64,000 nt of DNA, taken from contig JACQZW010000007.1 of NCBI GenBank assembly GCA_016213675.1, forward strand, positions 1 to 64,000. The letters run 5' to 3'. Position 1 is the first letter of the stretch, and each line of letters starts with the position of its first letter. Origin of the DNA: Acidobacteriota bacterium. Its GTDB lineage: Bacteria > Acidobacteriota > Thermoanaerobaculia > Thermoanaerobaculales > Thermoanaerobaculaceae. The position numbers and the translations under genes are program-made. The notes beneath the pieces are model-generated. The model was given only the letters and a program-made list of their open reading frames with translations, was not told where the DNA came from and did not search any database. Below, one piece after another: positions 9,773 to 17,356 of the stretch.

Positions 9773-10533
9773 CGAGGCGCCGGCTCCCCACGGAACAGGA
9801 ACTGATGCCGTACGCAACGTCCGCTCCGCCGGGGGCGAGGTGGCTCTTTTTGTCGCCGCATCCGGACGATGAGGTTTTCGGTGCCGGTGCCACCTTGGCG
9901 ATCGCGGCTCGTCGAGGCGTCGACGTCTCCCTGGTGGTGGTGACGGATGGCGGGGCGCAGGGCGACCCGATGACAAGAGAGCACGAGGCGTGTGCCGCTG
10001 CCGAGGCTCTCGGCCTGCGGGCCCCGGTCTTCTGGCGTTTCCCCGACCGGGGTCTCGACCCCGCCGACGTCTCGTTGCGCAGGCGCGTGGACGATGCGAT
10101 CACCAAAACCGGCGCGGACACGATCTTCGTCACCTCGCCGATCGACCTGCACCCGGACCACCGCGCGCTTGCCCGGGCAGTGCAGGGGGTGCTCCGTCGG
10201 CGGTTGCTGTGGGGGTGGCGAGGCGGGTCTCCACAATGGGTCGTCGCCTACGAGGTCGCCACACCGATCCTGCCCAATCTCCTGGTAGCGGTGGATCCGG
10301 TCATCGAAGTGCGGCGCCGCGCCGCGAGCATGTACGCCTCGCAGCTCGGGTTCAGGGGTTATGATCGCGCCATGGAGGCGTTCGGGACGCTGCGCGCATT
10401 GACCCTTGAGCGCGTCGAGCAAGCTGAGGCGTTCTTCGTCCTGCCCGCCCGCAATGTCGCTAGGTTGTCGGCGAGTCGCTGGGCAGCGCTCATGGGCTCA
10501 CCGCGCGGCATGAGGTGGACTGTCGTCGGGTGA
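9769..10533 (+). CDS. PIG-L/LmbE-family N-acetylglucosaminyl deacetylase-like
   Basis: A 254-residue protein with the zinc-binding HPDDE motif at residues 31-35 and a second HPDHR motif near residue 128, both diagnostic of the PIG-L/LmbE family. Members hydrolyse N-acetyl groups from GlcNAc-containing lipids or small glycoconjugates. No signal peptide is visible, so it probably acts at the cytoplasmic face. As the fourth gene of the tightly overlapping block from 5327, it is likely a deacetylase in the same surface-glycan pathway, opposite in sense to the acetyltransferase at 6544. Confidence 0.87.
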   Translation: MTRRRLPTEQELMPYATSAPPGARWLFLSPHPDDEVFGAGATLAIAARRGVDVSLVVVTDGGAQGDPMTREHEACAAAEALGLRAPVFWRFPDRGLDPADVSLRRRVDDAITKTGADTIFVTSPIDLHPDHRALARAVQGVLRRRLLWGWRGGSPQWVVAYEVATPILPNLLVAVDPVIEVRRRAASMYASQLGFRGYDRAMEAFGTLRALTLERVEQAEAFFVLPARNVARLSASRWAALMGSPRGMRWTVVG

Positions 10534-10647
10534 GGGCGCCCGAAGCTCCGGTGTCACCACGCGGGGGCGCCCGGATGAGAATCAGGCTGTGTCGGCGGGC
10601 TCGAGGTTGGCATGCAGGGTGCTTAACGGGTAGTCGAGGAGACGACC

Positions 10648-11526
10648 ATGCGCAGGACCTTCCTCGTCGTGATGTTCACTACGGTGTTGCTCGGCGCTGC
10701 GGCTCCGTCGCTGGCTCACCGTCACTACTGGCCCGGCTGGTACGGAGGGATGTCGTTCGGGCCCGGCTGGGGATGGGGTCCGTACGCCTACGTCGGGGGA
10801 CCGTCCTACGGGGGTCCGGCGCCGTCCTTGGCGGTGGTCGACACCGATGTCGAGCCCGAGCACGCGCGCGTCTATCTCAACGGCGAGCTGATCGGGACCG
10901 CCGACGACTTCGACGGCTTCCCCGACTACCTCTACCTCGAGCGGGGGCGCTACACGCTGGAGTTTCGGATTCCCGGCTACGAGTCGGGGACGCTCGAGGT
11001 CGAAGCTCGGGCGGGGCGCTTCTTTCCGGTCGACCTCAAGCTGAAACGTGTGGCCGGTGAGGCCGGTGCCCCCTGGTACGAACGGCCGCAGGGGCTGCCG
11101 GTGTCGAGGGTGTATGGCCCGGCGCAGAAGGGTGGCCCGGCCACGGTGGAGGCTCGACCCGACCCCGCGCTCCGCGAGGAGTTGCGGGCCCGTCCCGGGG
11201 ACGACGAGGACGCGGAGGACGCGGAGGACGTGGAGAACGAGGCTCCCACTGTCGGCGCCGGGACGTCGAAGAGCGGAGCCGCACTCGATATCCGCGTCTC
11301 GCCGAGCAATGCATCGGTGTATCTGGACGGCGAGTTCTTCGGGACAGCCGAGGAGCTCGGGTCACTTGAGCGCGGAGCCGCCGTGAGTGCGGGGAGGCAT
11401 CGGATCGATGTCTTGGCCCCCGGTCATGCGCCGCGGTCCCTGGAGTTCGATCTTCAGGCTGGTGAGCGACGACAGATCGTGGTGGAGCTCGAGGGGGGGC
11501 TGGACAAACCGAACGGTGGGTCTTAG
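10648..11526 (+). CDS. Secreted PEGA-domain protein
   Basis: A 292-residue protein with a signal peptide (hydrophobic core LVVMFTTVLLGAA, cleavage near SLAH), a short Trp/Gly/Tyr-rich stretch, and two PEGA-type beta domains at ~60-135 and ~210-285. Each contains the hallmark of a strand pair followed by VYLNGE/VYLDGE and a later G-x-R-x-PGY-like strand. An acidic linker (DDEDAEDAEDVENE) separates them. PEGA domains are surface, often S-layer-like or lipoprotein-associated modules; the function here is unknown. The stop codon lies inside the -10 hexamer of a promoter for the downstream small RNA candidate. Confidence 0.82.
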   Translation: MRRTFLVVMFTTVLLGAAAPSLAHRHYWPGWYGGMSFGPGWGWGPYAYVGGPSYGGPAPSLAVVDTDVEPEHARVYLNGELIGTADDFDGFPDYLYLERGRYTLEFRIPGYESGTLEVEARAGRFFPVDLKLKRVAGEAGAPWYERPQGLPVSRVYGPAQKGGPATVEARPDPALREELRARPGDDEDAEDAEDVENEAPTVGAGTSKSGAALDIRVSPSNASVYLDGEFFGTAEELGSLERGAAVSAGRHRIDVLAPGHAPRSLEFDLQAGERRQIVVELEGGLDKPNGGS

Positions 11527-11529
11527 AAT
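11501..11529 (+). promoter_or_regulatory. Strong sigma-70-like promoter for small RNA
   Basis: TGGACA (11501-11506), a 17-base spacer, then TAGAAT (11524-11529). Each hexamer differs from consensus at one position or two. It overlaps the last codons of the PEGA gene, with a predicted start near 11536. No plausible coding start follows, but a stable RNA-like segment and a terminator do. Confidence 0.65.
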
Positions 11530-11535
11530 AGCCAT

Positions 11536-11713
11536 AGTTCCAAAGAACGGAGGGAGGCGGCGGTCAGGCATCCACTCTTGCAAGCCAACCAAACGTGAAG
11601 CCTACCAACGTTTCCATTCAAGTCTACCCGCCTGTAAAGGCCAACCTAGACTGCTGAACCACCGACCTCCCGTTCTTCACCGCGCCGCCGGCAACCCCGG
11701 CGGCGGTTTTTTT
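11536..11713 (+). ncRNA. Candidate structured small RNA (~140-178 nt)
   Basis: It lies between a near-consensus promoter and a strong terminator and has no convincing ORF. AAGAACGG (11543-11550) pairs perfectly with CCGTTCTT (11670-11677), extended inward by GAGG with CCTC, giving a ~12 bp closing helix. Inside, GGCGGT can pair with ACCACC with one mismatch, CAGGC with GCCTG, and AAACGT with ACGTTT. A long closing stem, an internal open region and ~140-180 nt size are reminiscent of 6S RNA, but I see no sequence feature that proves that. It lacks the GGAAG-type core of SRP RNA. Identity is open; existence as a transcript is moderately supported. Confidence 0.5.
11683..11713 (+). terminator. 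Intrinsic terminator of small RNA
   Basis: Perfect 9 bp stem CGCCGCCGG / CCGGCGGCG around loop CAACC, then G and seven T residues (11707-11713). It is the most classical intrinsic terminator in the window. It ends the 11536 transcript and insulates the convergent holB gene. Confidence 0.88.
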
Positions 11714-11768
11714 CAGTCCCGGGGGTCCCCGAACCGACAGTCGGCCCGACGGCACCTGCCGTACCTCG

Positions 11769-12716
11769 TCAGCGGGCCCGCTGGCATCCCGTGAGCAGGG
11801 GCGCCAGGGCACCGACCAGCGTCCCCTCGAGCTCGGTGCGGAGGATCGCGTGCCGTCGGACCGCGTGGATCAACTGGGTCGCCGCGTCCAGAGCCGCCTC
11901 GGCGTGTTCGTGGGCTCCCTCCCGGGCGATGTCGAGCAGCTCGCCAAGTGCCATCGCTGCGGCGTCCGGGGCCTGGCGGCTCAAAGCTCCCAGGCGGAGT
12001 ACGGCCAGGACGTCCCCGGTCAGCATCTGGCGGATCAACTGGTTGACGACCTGGCGCCGGTCGGCGGCCTCCGTCCCCCCTGACACGACGTCGAGCCCGC
12101 CCTCCAAGAGCATCCGCGCCTGCTCGAGCGAGATCTCGTTGACCTCGGCCGCAAGACGGGCGAGCTCGTCCGGCTGGGGGCCGGGCACCCGGAGGGCCAC
12201 GGAGCGTGACACGATCGTCGGGAGCACCCGAGCGGGGTTGGCGGCGAGCAGCACCAGGGTCACGTGGGCCGGGGGCTCCTCCAGCGTCTTGAGAAGCGCG
12301 GACGCCGCCTCGGCGCTGAGAGGTGGCGTCTCGGCCGACGTAAGGACGATTACGCGGCGTGCACTTTCGAACGGCAACAGCGCGACCGTCGTCGCGACGT
12401 CGCGTGCCTGGGCGATGGAGATCTCGCTCTTCCCCGGCAGCACGTCGACGATTGTGACGTCGGGGTGAACGGCCCGGCGCACTCGCTCGCACGTCTGGCA
12501 TGGGCAGGGCCGGGTGGCGGCGCTCCGACACACGAGGGCGGCGGCGAGCTCGACAGCGACTGCTTCCCGCCCCATCCCGCCTTCACCGAGGAGGAGGATC
12601 GTACCGGGCAATGCTCCACGCCGGGCTGCGTCGGTGAGCCGGTCCAAGAGGCGCCTCGTGTTGATCCAGCCCGCGCCAGCGAGGTACTCCTTCGGCCAGG
12701 GCAGCATGGACGTCAC
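11769..12716 (-). CDS. holB: DNA polymerase III subunit delta-prime
   Basis: A 315-residue clamp-loader subunit of the replicative polymerase. It shows the AAA+ fold with a degenerate P-loop (GEGGMGREA, Lys replaced by Arg), as expected for delta-prime, which does not hydrolyse ATP. A Cys cluster (C..C-C..C around CPCQTC) forms the zinc module, and the ALLKTLEEPP and SRC-like (VSRSVALR) motifs are present. It overlaps the upstream tmk gene by four bases, the common tmk-holB pairing in bacteria, so the two are co-transcribed leftward. Confidence 0.93.
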   Translation of the reverse strand: MTSMLPWPKEYLAGAGWINTRRLLDRLTDAARRGALPGTILLLGEGGMGREAVAVELAAALVCRSAATRPCPCQTCERVRRAVHPDVTIVDVLPGKSEISIAQARDVATTVALLPFESARRVIVLTSAETPPLSAEAASALLKTLEEPPAHVTLVLLAANPARVLPTIVSRSVALRVPGPQPDELARLAAEVNEISLEQARMLLEGGLDVVSGGTEAADRRQVVNQLIRQMLTGDVLAVLRLGALSRQAPDAAAMALGELLDIAREGAHEHAEAALDAATQLIHAVRRHAILRTELEGTLVGALAPLLTGCQRAR

Positions 12717-13345
12717 GGAAGGAGGTCCTCAAGCGCGTCGAGCACGCGGGCGTGGATCTCGGCAGGCTCGCCCGTCGCGTCGATGAGTCGGACCCTCCCA
12801 GCCTCCCGGGCTGCGAGCTCGCGGAACGCCTCGGCGACGGCCTTGTGGAAGGCCAGGCGTTCGTCCTCGAAGCGGCGGTTCTGCGCGGTCTGGGTTGCAC
12901 GAGCTCGGGCGCGGGCCAGGCCGATTTCGACCGGCAGGTCGAGGACCAGGGTGCGGTCGGGGCGCACCGATCCGCAGGCGATGGCGTTGAGCGTGGTCAC
13001 CATTGCGATTCCAAGACCCCTGGCCACACCCTGGTAGGCGAGCGAGGAGTCTGAGAACCGATCCGAAAGCACCCAGGCGCCACCGTCCACCTCCGGGACG
13101 ATGACATGCTGCACATGTTGCGCGCGGGCTGCTTGCACCATGAGCAGCTCCGCCACAGGCGCGGGGTCGGCACTCGGGTCGAGGATGATCTCGCGGAGCC
13201 GTTCCCCGAGCGGTGTGCCACCGGGCTCGCGGGTCGCGACGACCCGGACGCCGAGGGACCTGAGGTGATCGCTGAGCAACGCGAGCTGTGTGCTCTTGCC
13301 GCATCCCTCGATGCCCTCGAACGTGACGAACCGACCCACCGGCAC
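12713..13345 (-). CDS. tmk: Thymidylate kinase
   Basis: A 210-residue enzyme phosphorylating dTMP to dTDP. The P-loop is FEGIEGCGKST near residues 8-18. The DR(F/Y) motif DRFSDSSLAYQG is present, and TREPGGTPLGE is the conserved dTMP-binding stretch. The start is a GTG with no Shine-Dalgarno; a TAGAAT hexamer (reverse strand) ends only six bases before it, which suggests a leaderless transcript. It forms an operon with holB. Confidence 0.94.
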   Translation of the reverse strand: MPVGRFVTFEGIEGCGKSTQLALLSDHLRSLGVRVVATREPGGTPLGERLREIILDPSADPAPVAELLMVQAARAQHVQHVIVPEVDGGAWVLSDRFSDSSLAYQGVARGLGIAMVTTLNAIACGSVRPDRTLVLDLPVEIGLARARARATQTAQNRRFEDERLAFHKAVAEAFRELAAREAGRVRLIDATGEPAEIHARVLDALEDLLP

Positions 13346-13351
13346 GGCCCG

Positions 13352-13357
13352 ATTCTA
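13352..13357 (-). promoter_or_regulatory. -10 element for tmk (leaderless layout)
   Basis: On the reverse strand TAGAAT is followed by six bases and then the GTG start of tmk. No good -35 is visible at 16-18 bases. The expected transcription start coincides with the start codon. Confidence 0.45.
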
Positions 13358-13451
13358 CACGGCCCTCCCGTGCGCGGAGGTCCGAGGCGGCTGTCTGATC
13401 CCAGTAGAGGGAACCGATACCTCGTGGCGACGTAGTATCGTTGTGCCGATT

Positions 13452-16013
13452 ATGAACCGGGGACATACCACGGGCCTCCTGTCGGTGCTGGCGTTTGGCG
13501 TTGCAGCCTTGCTGGTGGCGGGACTGTCGATCCTCGACATGTTCCTGCCCAGGCCCTACGACGGCGTCGTCTTGGAGGCCGATCGGGCCGACCTCGCGGT
13601 ACGAGCCGTGGTCGCCGGCTCTGGCGCTGCGCGTGCCGGAATCGAGCCGGGAGACCGGATCGCCGGTGTCGCCCGAGAGGTCGTTCGCACGCCTGCCGAG
13701 GTCGAGCGCGCCCTGCAGCAGCATCGGATCGGCGAGACCGTCACCTACCTCGTGGAACGGGGCGGACAGCTCGTGGAGCGGGAGGTCCAGCTTGGTCCCC
13801 GTCGCCTGGGCACGGCGCTCTACCTGTATGCGTGCTTCTCCGGGTTCCTGTTCTTCTTCATCGGGCTCTACGTGCTCCTGTCCCGCCCCGACGCCCCGGC
13901 GGGCTCGCCGGGGCATGTGTTCTTCGTGTTGTGCACACTCTTCCTCCTTTTCCTGGTGTGCCGCCTCCGCCCTGCGTCGTACTCGTGGGTCGATGGCGTG
14001 GTCCTCACGACGGGTACCCTGTCGCTGCTCGCACTGCCCGCCGCCTTCCTGCACTTCTTCCTGGTCTTTCCCCGACGGCTGCAGCTCACCCTCCTCCCGA
14101 CGGACGAGGGTTGGCGCGACAGCGAGCCTCCGCTGCTCCGGGCTGCCGAGCGTTTCGTGAACCTGTCACCTCACCTGTTCACGATCCTGTATCTGCTTCC
14201 GCCCGTCCTCTACGCCTCGACCCTGGCGATCGGCTCGATCCTCGACCTTCGGGTCCGGCTCGTCTCGGGAGCGCCCCTCGCGAGTTGGGTGCTGATGGGC
14301 GACTACCTGGTGCTCGGGCTCCTCGCGCTGCTGGCTTCGTTGCTCCGCGCCCGGGAGGGTCCCGAGCGCCGTCAGATCGCGACGGTCTTTTTCGGTACGG
14401 TCGTCGGGGTCACGCCGTTTCTCGTGCTCGGCGTCGCCTTCCCCTCGCTGTTCCGAATCGATCGCTACCTGCTGTTGGGCGTCATTCCCCTGATCGTGGT
14501 CCCGCTGACCTTTGCCTACGCGATCGTGCGGTTCCAGTTCTTCGACATTCACGTCATCGTCCGGCGTTCACTGCTCTACACCCTGACGACGGGTGTGGTG
14601 GCCGTCACCTACGCCGTGGGAATCGCGGCGTTCAACTTGATTTTCCGCGACTCATCGATCGGCAGCTCGCGTTTCTATCCGCTGATCCTCGCCCTGGTCA
14701 TTCTGGCGCTCTTCGATCCGCTTCGCCGCCGCCTGCAGGAGCCCGTCGATCGCTTCTTCTTCCGCGAGGCGTACGACGCCCGCCGAGCCGTCGAGGAGTT
14801 CTCCGAGGCCATGGTGAGGGAGTTCTCGTTCGAGCGGCTGGATGCGATGCTCACGACCCGGCTCTCGGAGCTGATGCACCTGGAGTGGGCAGCCCTGTAC
14901 CGGCGCGAAGGCTCCGCGTACGTAGCCTCCCGGGCCGCGGCCCCGTTGCCGGCGGAGCTCAGCGATCGTCTCGTTCTGATCACCGAGTTGGCTCGCCACG
15001 ACGCCCCGGCCCGTCTGGCAGTGCTGGAACCGGTCAAGGCGCTGGATCACGAGAGCCGGACGACGCTCGAGGCGTTCTCCCGCGCCGGGGCTCGACTCCT
15101 GGTCCCGCTCCGGACGCGGGAGGAGCTCCACGCAGTCCTCGTCCTCGGCCCTAAGAGGTCCGACGAGGAGTACGGGCGCGACGACCTTCAGCTCATCAAG
15201 ACGGTCGCCAACCAGGGCGCCGTCGCCCTCGAGACCGCCCGACTCTATCGCGAGCAGGCACGCCAGCTCGAGCTCGCCAAGGAGCTGGAGATCGCTCGCC
15301 GCGTGCAGGTCGCCCTCATTCCCGCCGAGCTGCCAGTCCTGCCCGGTTGGCAGGTGGCGGCACGCTGCGTCCCGGCGAGACAGGTCGGCGGGGACTTCTA
15401 CGACGCGCTCGTCGGCCCGGACGAGGGGACGCTCGCGCTCGTGGTCGGTGACGTCTCGGGGAAGTCCGTCTCCGGGGCGATGCTCATGGTCGCCGCCCGC
15501 GAGATCCTCCACACGGCAGCGTTGGGCGGGGCGCGTCCCGAGCAGATCATGCAGATCGCCAACCAACGGCTGTACACGCCTCAGCCGCGCCTGTTCGTCG
15601 CCCTGGCCTACCTCCTCCTCCAACCGAGCGGCAGGGTGACCTACGCCCTCGCCGGCCAACCGGCACCGTTGGTGCGGCGTCTCCGCGATGGTCGGCTTGA
15701 GGTCATCGAGGGCCCGGCTCCGGTTCACCGCCTGCCGCTCGGGGCGTTGAAGGAGGGAGCCTGGGATCTCCGCGAGCTGCAGCTCTCTCCCGGCGATCTG
15801 CTCGTTCTGTACTCGGACGGGATGACCGAGGCGCAGAACCTGGCTGGAGAGTTCTTCGGCGAGGAGCGACTCCATTCCACGTTGGTGGGCAACGATGGCC
15901 AACCGGCGGCCATCGTGGAAGGTCTGATGAGCGAGCTCCGGGAGTTCGTCGGTGACGCCGAGCCGTACGACGACGTGACCGTGGTCGCGGTTCGCTGGAT
16001 GGGGGACGCATGA
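13452..16013 (+). CDS. PDZ-7TM-GAF-SpoIIE membrane phosphatase
   Basis: ATG at 13452 gives 854 residues; an in-frame GTG at 13443 is an alternative. Order: an N-terminal membrane segment (~8-30), a PDZ-like domain (~35-105, with the AGIEPGDRI signature), about eight hydrophobic helices (~115-440), a GAF domain (~459-597), a coiled-coil-like connector, and a C-terminal PP2C/SpoIIE phosphatase domain (~640-854). The metal-binding motifs QVGGDFYDA, GDVSGKSVSGA, YSDGMTEA and DDVTVVAV are intact. Family members dephosphorylate anti-sigma antagonists of the SpoIIAA/RsbV type. The STAS and RsbW-like genes at 19.2-20.0 kb are natural partners. The TPR gene overlaps its stop by four bases. Confidence 0.87.
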   Translation: MNRGHTTGLLSVLAFGVAALLVAGLSILDMFLPRPYDGVVLEADRADLAVRAVVAGSGAARAGIEPGDRIAGVAREVVRTPAEVERALQQHRIGETVTYLVERGGQLVEREVQLGPRRLGTALYLYACFSGFLFFFIGLYVLLSRPDAPAGSPGHVFFVLCTLFLLFLVCRLRPASYSWVDGVVLTTGTLSLLALPAAFLHFFLVFPRRLQLTLLPTDEGWRDSEPPLLRAAERFVNLSPHLFTILYLLPPVLYASTLAIGSILDLRVRLVSGAPLASWVLMGDYLVLGLLALLASLLRAREGPERRQIATVFFGTVVGVTPFLVLGVAFPSLFRIDRYLLLGVIPLIVVPLTFAYAIVRFQFFDIHVIVRRSLLYTLTTGVVAVTYAVGIAAFNLIFRDSSIGSSRFYPLILALVILALFDPLRRRLQEPVDRFFFREAYDARRAVEEFSEAMVREFSFERLDAMLTTRLSELMHLEWAALYRREGSAYVASRAAAPLPAELSDRLVLITELARHDAPARLAVLEPVKALDHESRTTLEAFSRAGARLLVPLRTREELHAVLVLGPKRSDEEYGRDDLQLIKTVANQGAVALETARLYREQARQLELAKELEIARRVQVALIPAELPVLPGWQVAARCVPARQVGGDFYDALVGPDEGTLALVVGDVSGKSVSGAMLMVAAREILHTAALGGARPEQIMQIANQRLYTPQPRLFVALAYLLLQPSGRVTYALAGQPAPLVRRLRDGRLEVIEGPAPVHRLPLGALKEGAWDLRELQLSPGDLLVLYSDGMTEAQNLAGEFFGEERLHSTLVGNDGQPAAIVEGLMSELREFVGDAEPYDDVTVVAVRWMGDA

Positions 16014-17356
16014 GGAAGAGCACGTTGGTGGGCCTCGCCGGCCTCGTGGCGGCGCTGGCAGGGGTGTCGTACTGGGGCGCACGTCCGACGCCGCGGACGT
16101 GGAGCACGACGAGCGGCGCGGCGCTGACCGCCTTCGAGCAGGGCAGGCAGGCGGCCGAGAAGTTCTACCATCTCGAGGCCATCGACCACTTTCGAGCGGC
16201 ACTCTCGTTGGACCCCGAGTTCTTCGCCGCTCGAATCATGCTGGCCGAGAGCTTGGCGAGCAGCAGTCAGAATGGGCCGGCCAAGGAAGAGACCGCGCGC
16301 GCCCTGGAAACCGCCGATCCGAACGCACTGACCCCGGGTGAGCGGGGCCTTTGGGAAATCGCTCAGCTCAGGACGCAAGGGAAGTCGGACCTCGTCTACC
16401 CGGCGCTCGAGAGGCTCGCCAAGGACAACCCCGGGGACCCGAGTTTCTCGCGACAGCTCGCTTCTCAGGCGATCATGCGAGGCGAGCTCGACAAGGCTGC
16501 GAAGTGGGCCGAAAAGACCCTGCAGGTGGCGCAGAACGATGCGATGTCCTACAACACCTTGGGCTACATTGAGATGGGGCGAGGCAACTTCGCCGCGTCC
16601 GAGGCCCACTTCAAGAGGTACGTCTTCATCGCCCCCGATCAGGCCAATCCTCACGACTCCCTGGGCGAGCTCTACACCGTCATGGGGCGGTGGGAGGACG
16701 CCGAGAACGAGCTGAGGCGAGCCCTCGAAGTCAACCCGCGGTTCTTTCCTTCCTGGGACCACCTGGCGCGGGTCGCCGCGCTGCGAGGTGACGAGGCGGG
16801 TGCCCTGGAGGCGGCTCGGAGGTCGGGCGAGATCACCGGCGTGGACCAGGAGCAGCTCGACTCACGCATGGCCACGCTGCGCGGCTACACGGCGCTTTCA
16901 CGGGGCGACCGGGACGGGCTGATTGCAATCGCCCGAGAGCTGCCCTCTGACGCCGTTCTCGGGGACACCGGGCTCCTCCGTGCGATCGCCGCGTCGTACC
17001 AGGGAGATCTCGCCGCGCTGCGCCAGTTGGCATCCGCCGCCAGTGCGGCCGCGACCAAGGCCGAGGAGACCGGCAAGAAGGGGCCGAGGCCAGTGCTGGC
17101 CCTGATCAACTCCATGCGCCTCAGGGCGGAGGGGCACGCGCTCGAGGCGGCTCAGGTCGCCGGGAGCGCCGAGGCGGCCCTGAACTTCTCCATCGACCAG
17201 GCGATCCTCAAGCTGCTCCTGCGTTGCCAGGAGGTAGAGGCGCTGGCGGCGGCCGGCGAGAGGACCAAGGCCCAACAAGTGCTGGCAGCAATCGAGGCGG
17301 TCAATCCCTCGTTCCCATGCGTCGAGACGTGCCGTCAGCTCTTGGGTCGGCACTGA
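16010..17356 (+). CDS. TPR-repeat protein with N-terminal membrane anchor
   Basis: A 448-residue protein beginning with an uncleaved-looking hydrophobic segment (residues ~5-20), then tandem tetratricopeptide-like helices across most of its length. Clear A-x-x-x-x-x-A-L-x-x-x-P repeats occur near 45-75, 175-215 and 210-245. Enrichment in Ala, Leu and Glu fits an alpha-solenoid scaffold. It overlaps the phosphatase gene before it (ATGA) and the sigma-54-type regulator after it (TGATG), so the three are likely translated together. It may relay signals between the membrane phosphatase and the regulator. No enzymatic motif is visible. Confidence 0.75.
   Translation: MRKSTLVGLAGLVAALAGVSYWGARPTPRTWSTTSGAALTAFEQGRQAAEKFYHLEAIDHFRAALSLDPEFFAARIMLAESLASSSQNGPAKEETARALETADPNALTPGERGLWEIAQLRTQGKSDLVYPALERLAKDNPGDPSFSRQLASQAIMRGELDKAAKWAEKTLQVAQNDAMSYNTLGYIEMGRGNFAASEAHFKRYVFIAPDQANPHDSLGELYTVMGRWEDAENELRRALEVNPRFFPSWDHLARVAALRGDEAGALEAARRSGEITGVDQEQLDSRMATLRGYTALSRGDRDGLIAIARELPSDAVLGDTGLLRAIAASYQGDLAALRQLASAASAAATKAEETGKKGPRPVLALINSMRLRAEGHALEAAQVAGSAEAALNFSIDQAILKLLLRCQEVEALAAAGERTKAQQVLAAIEAVNPSFPCVETCRQLLGRH

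Noticed and set aside
11536-11713. SRP (4.5S) RNA identity for the small RNA
   Set aside because: The conserved GGAAG-containing apical loop is absent; 6S remains an untested possibility.
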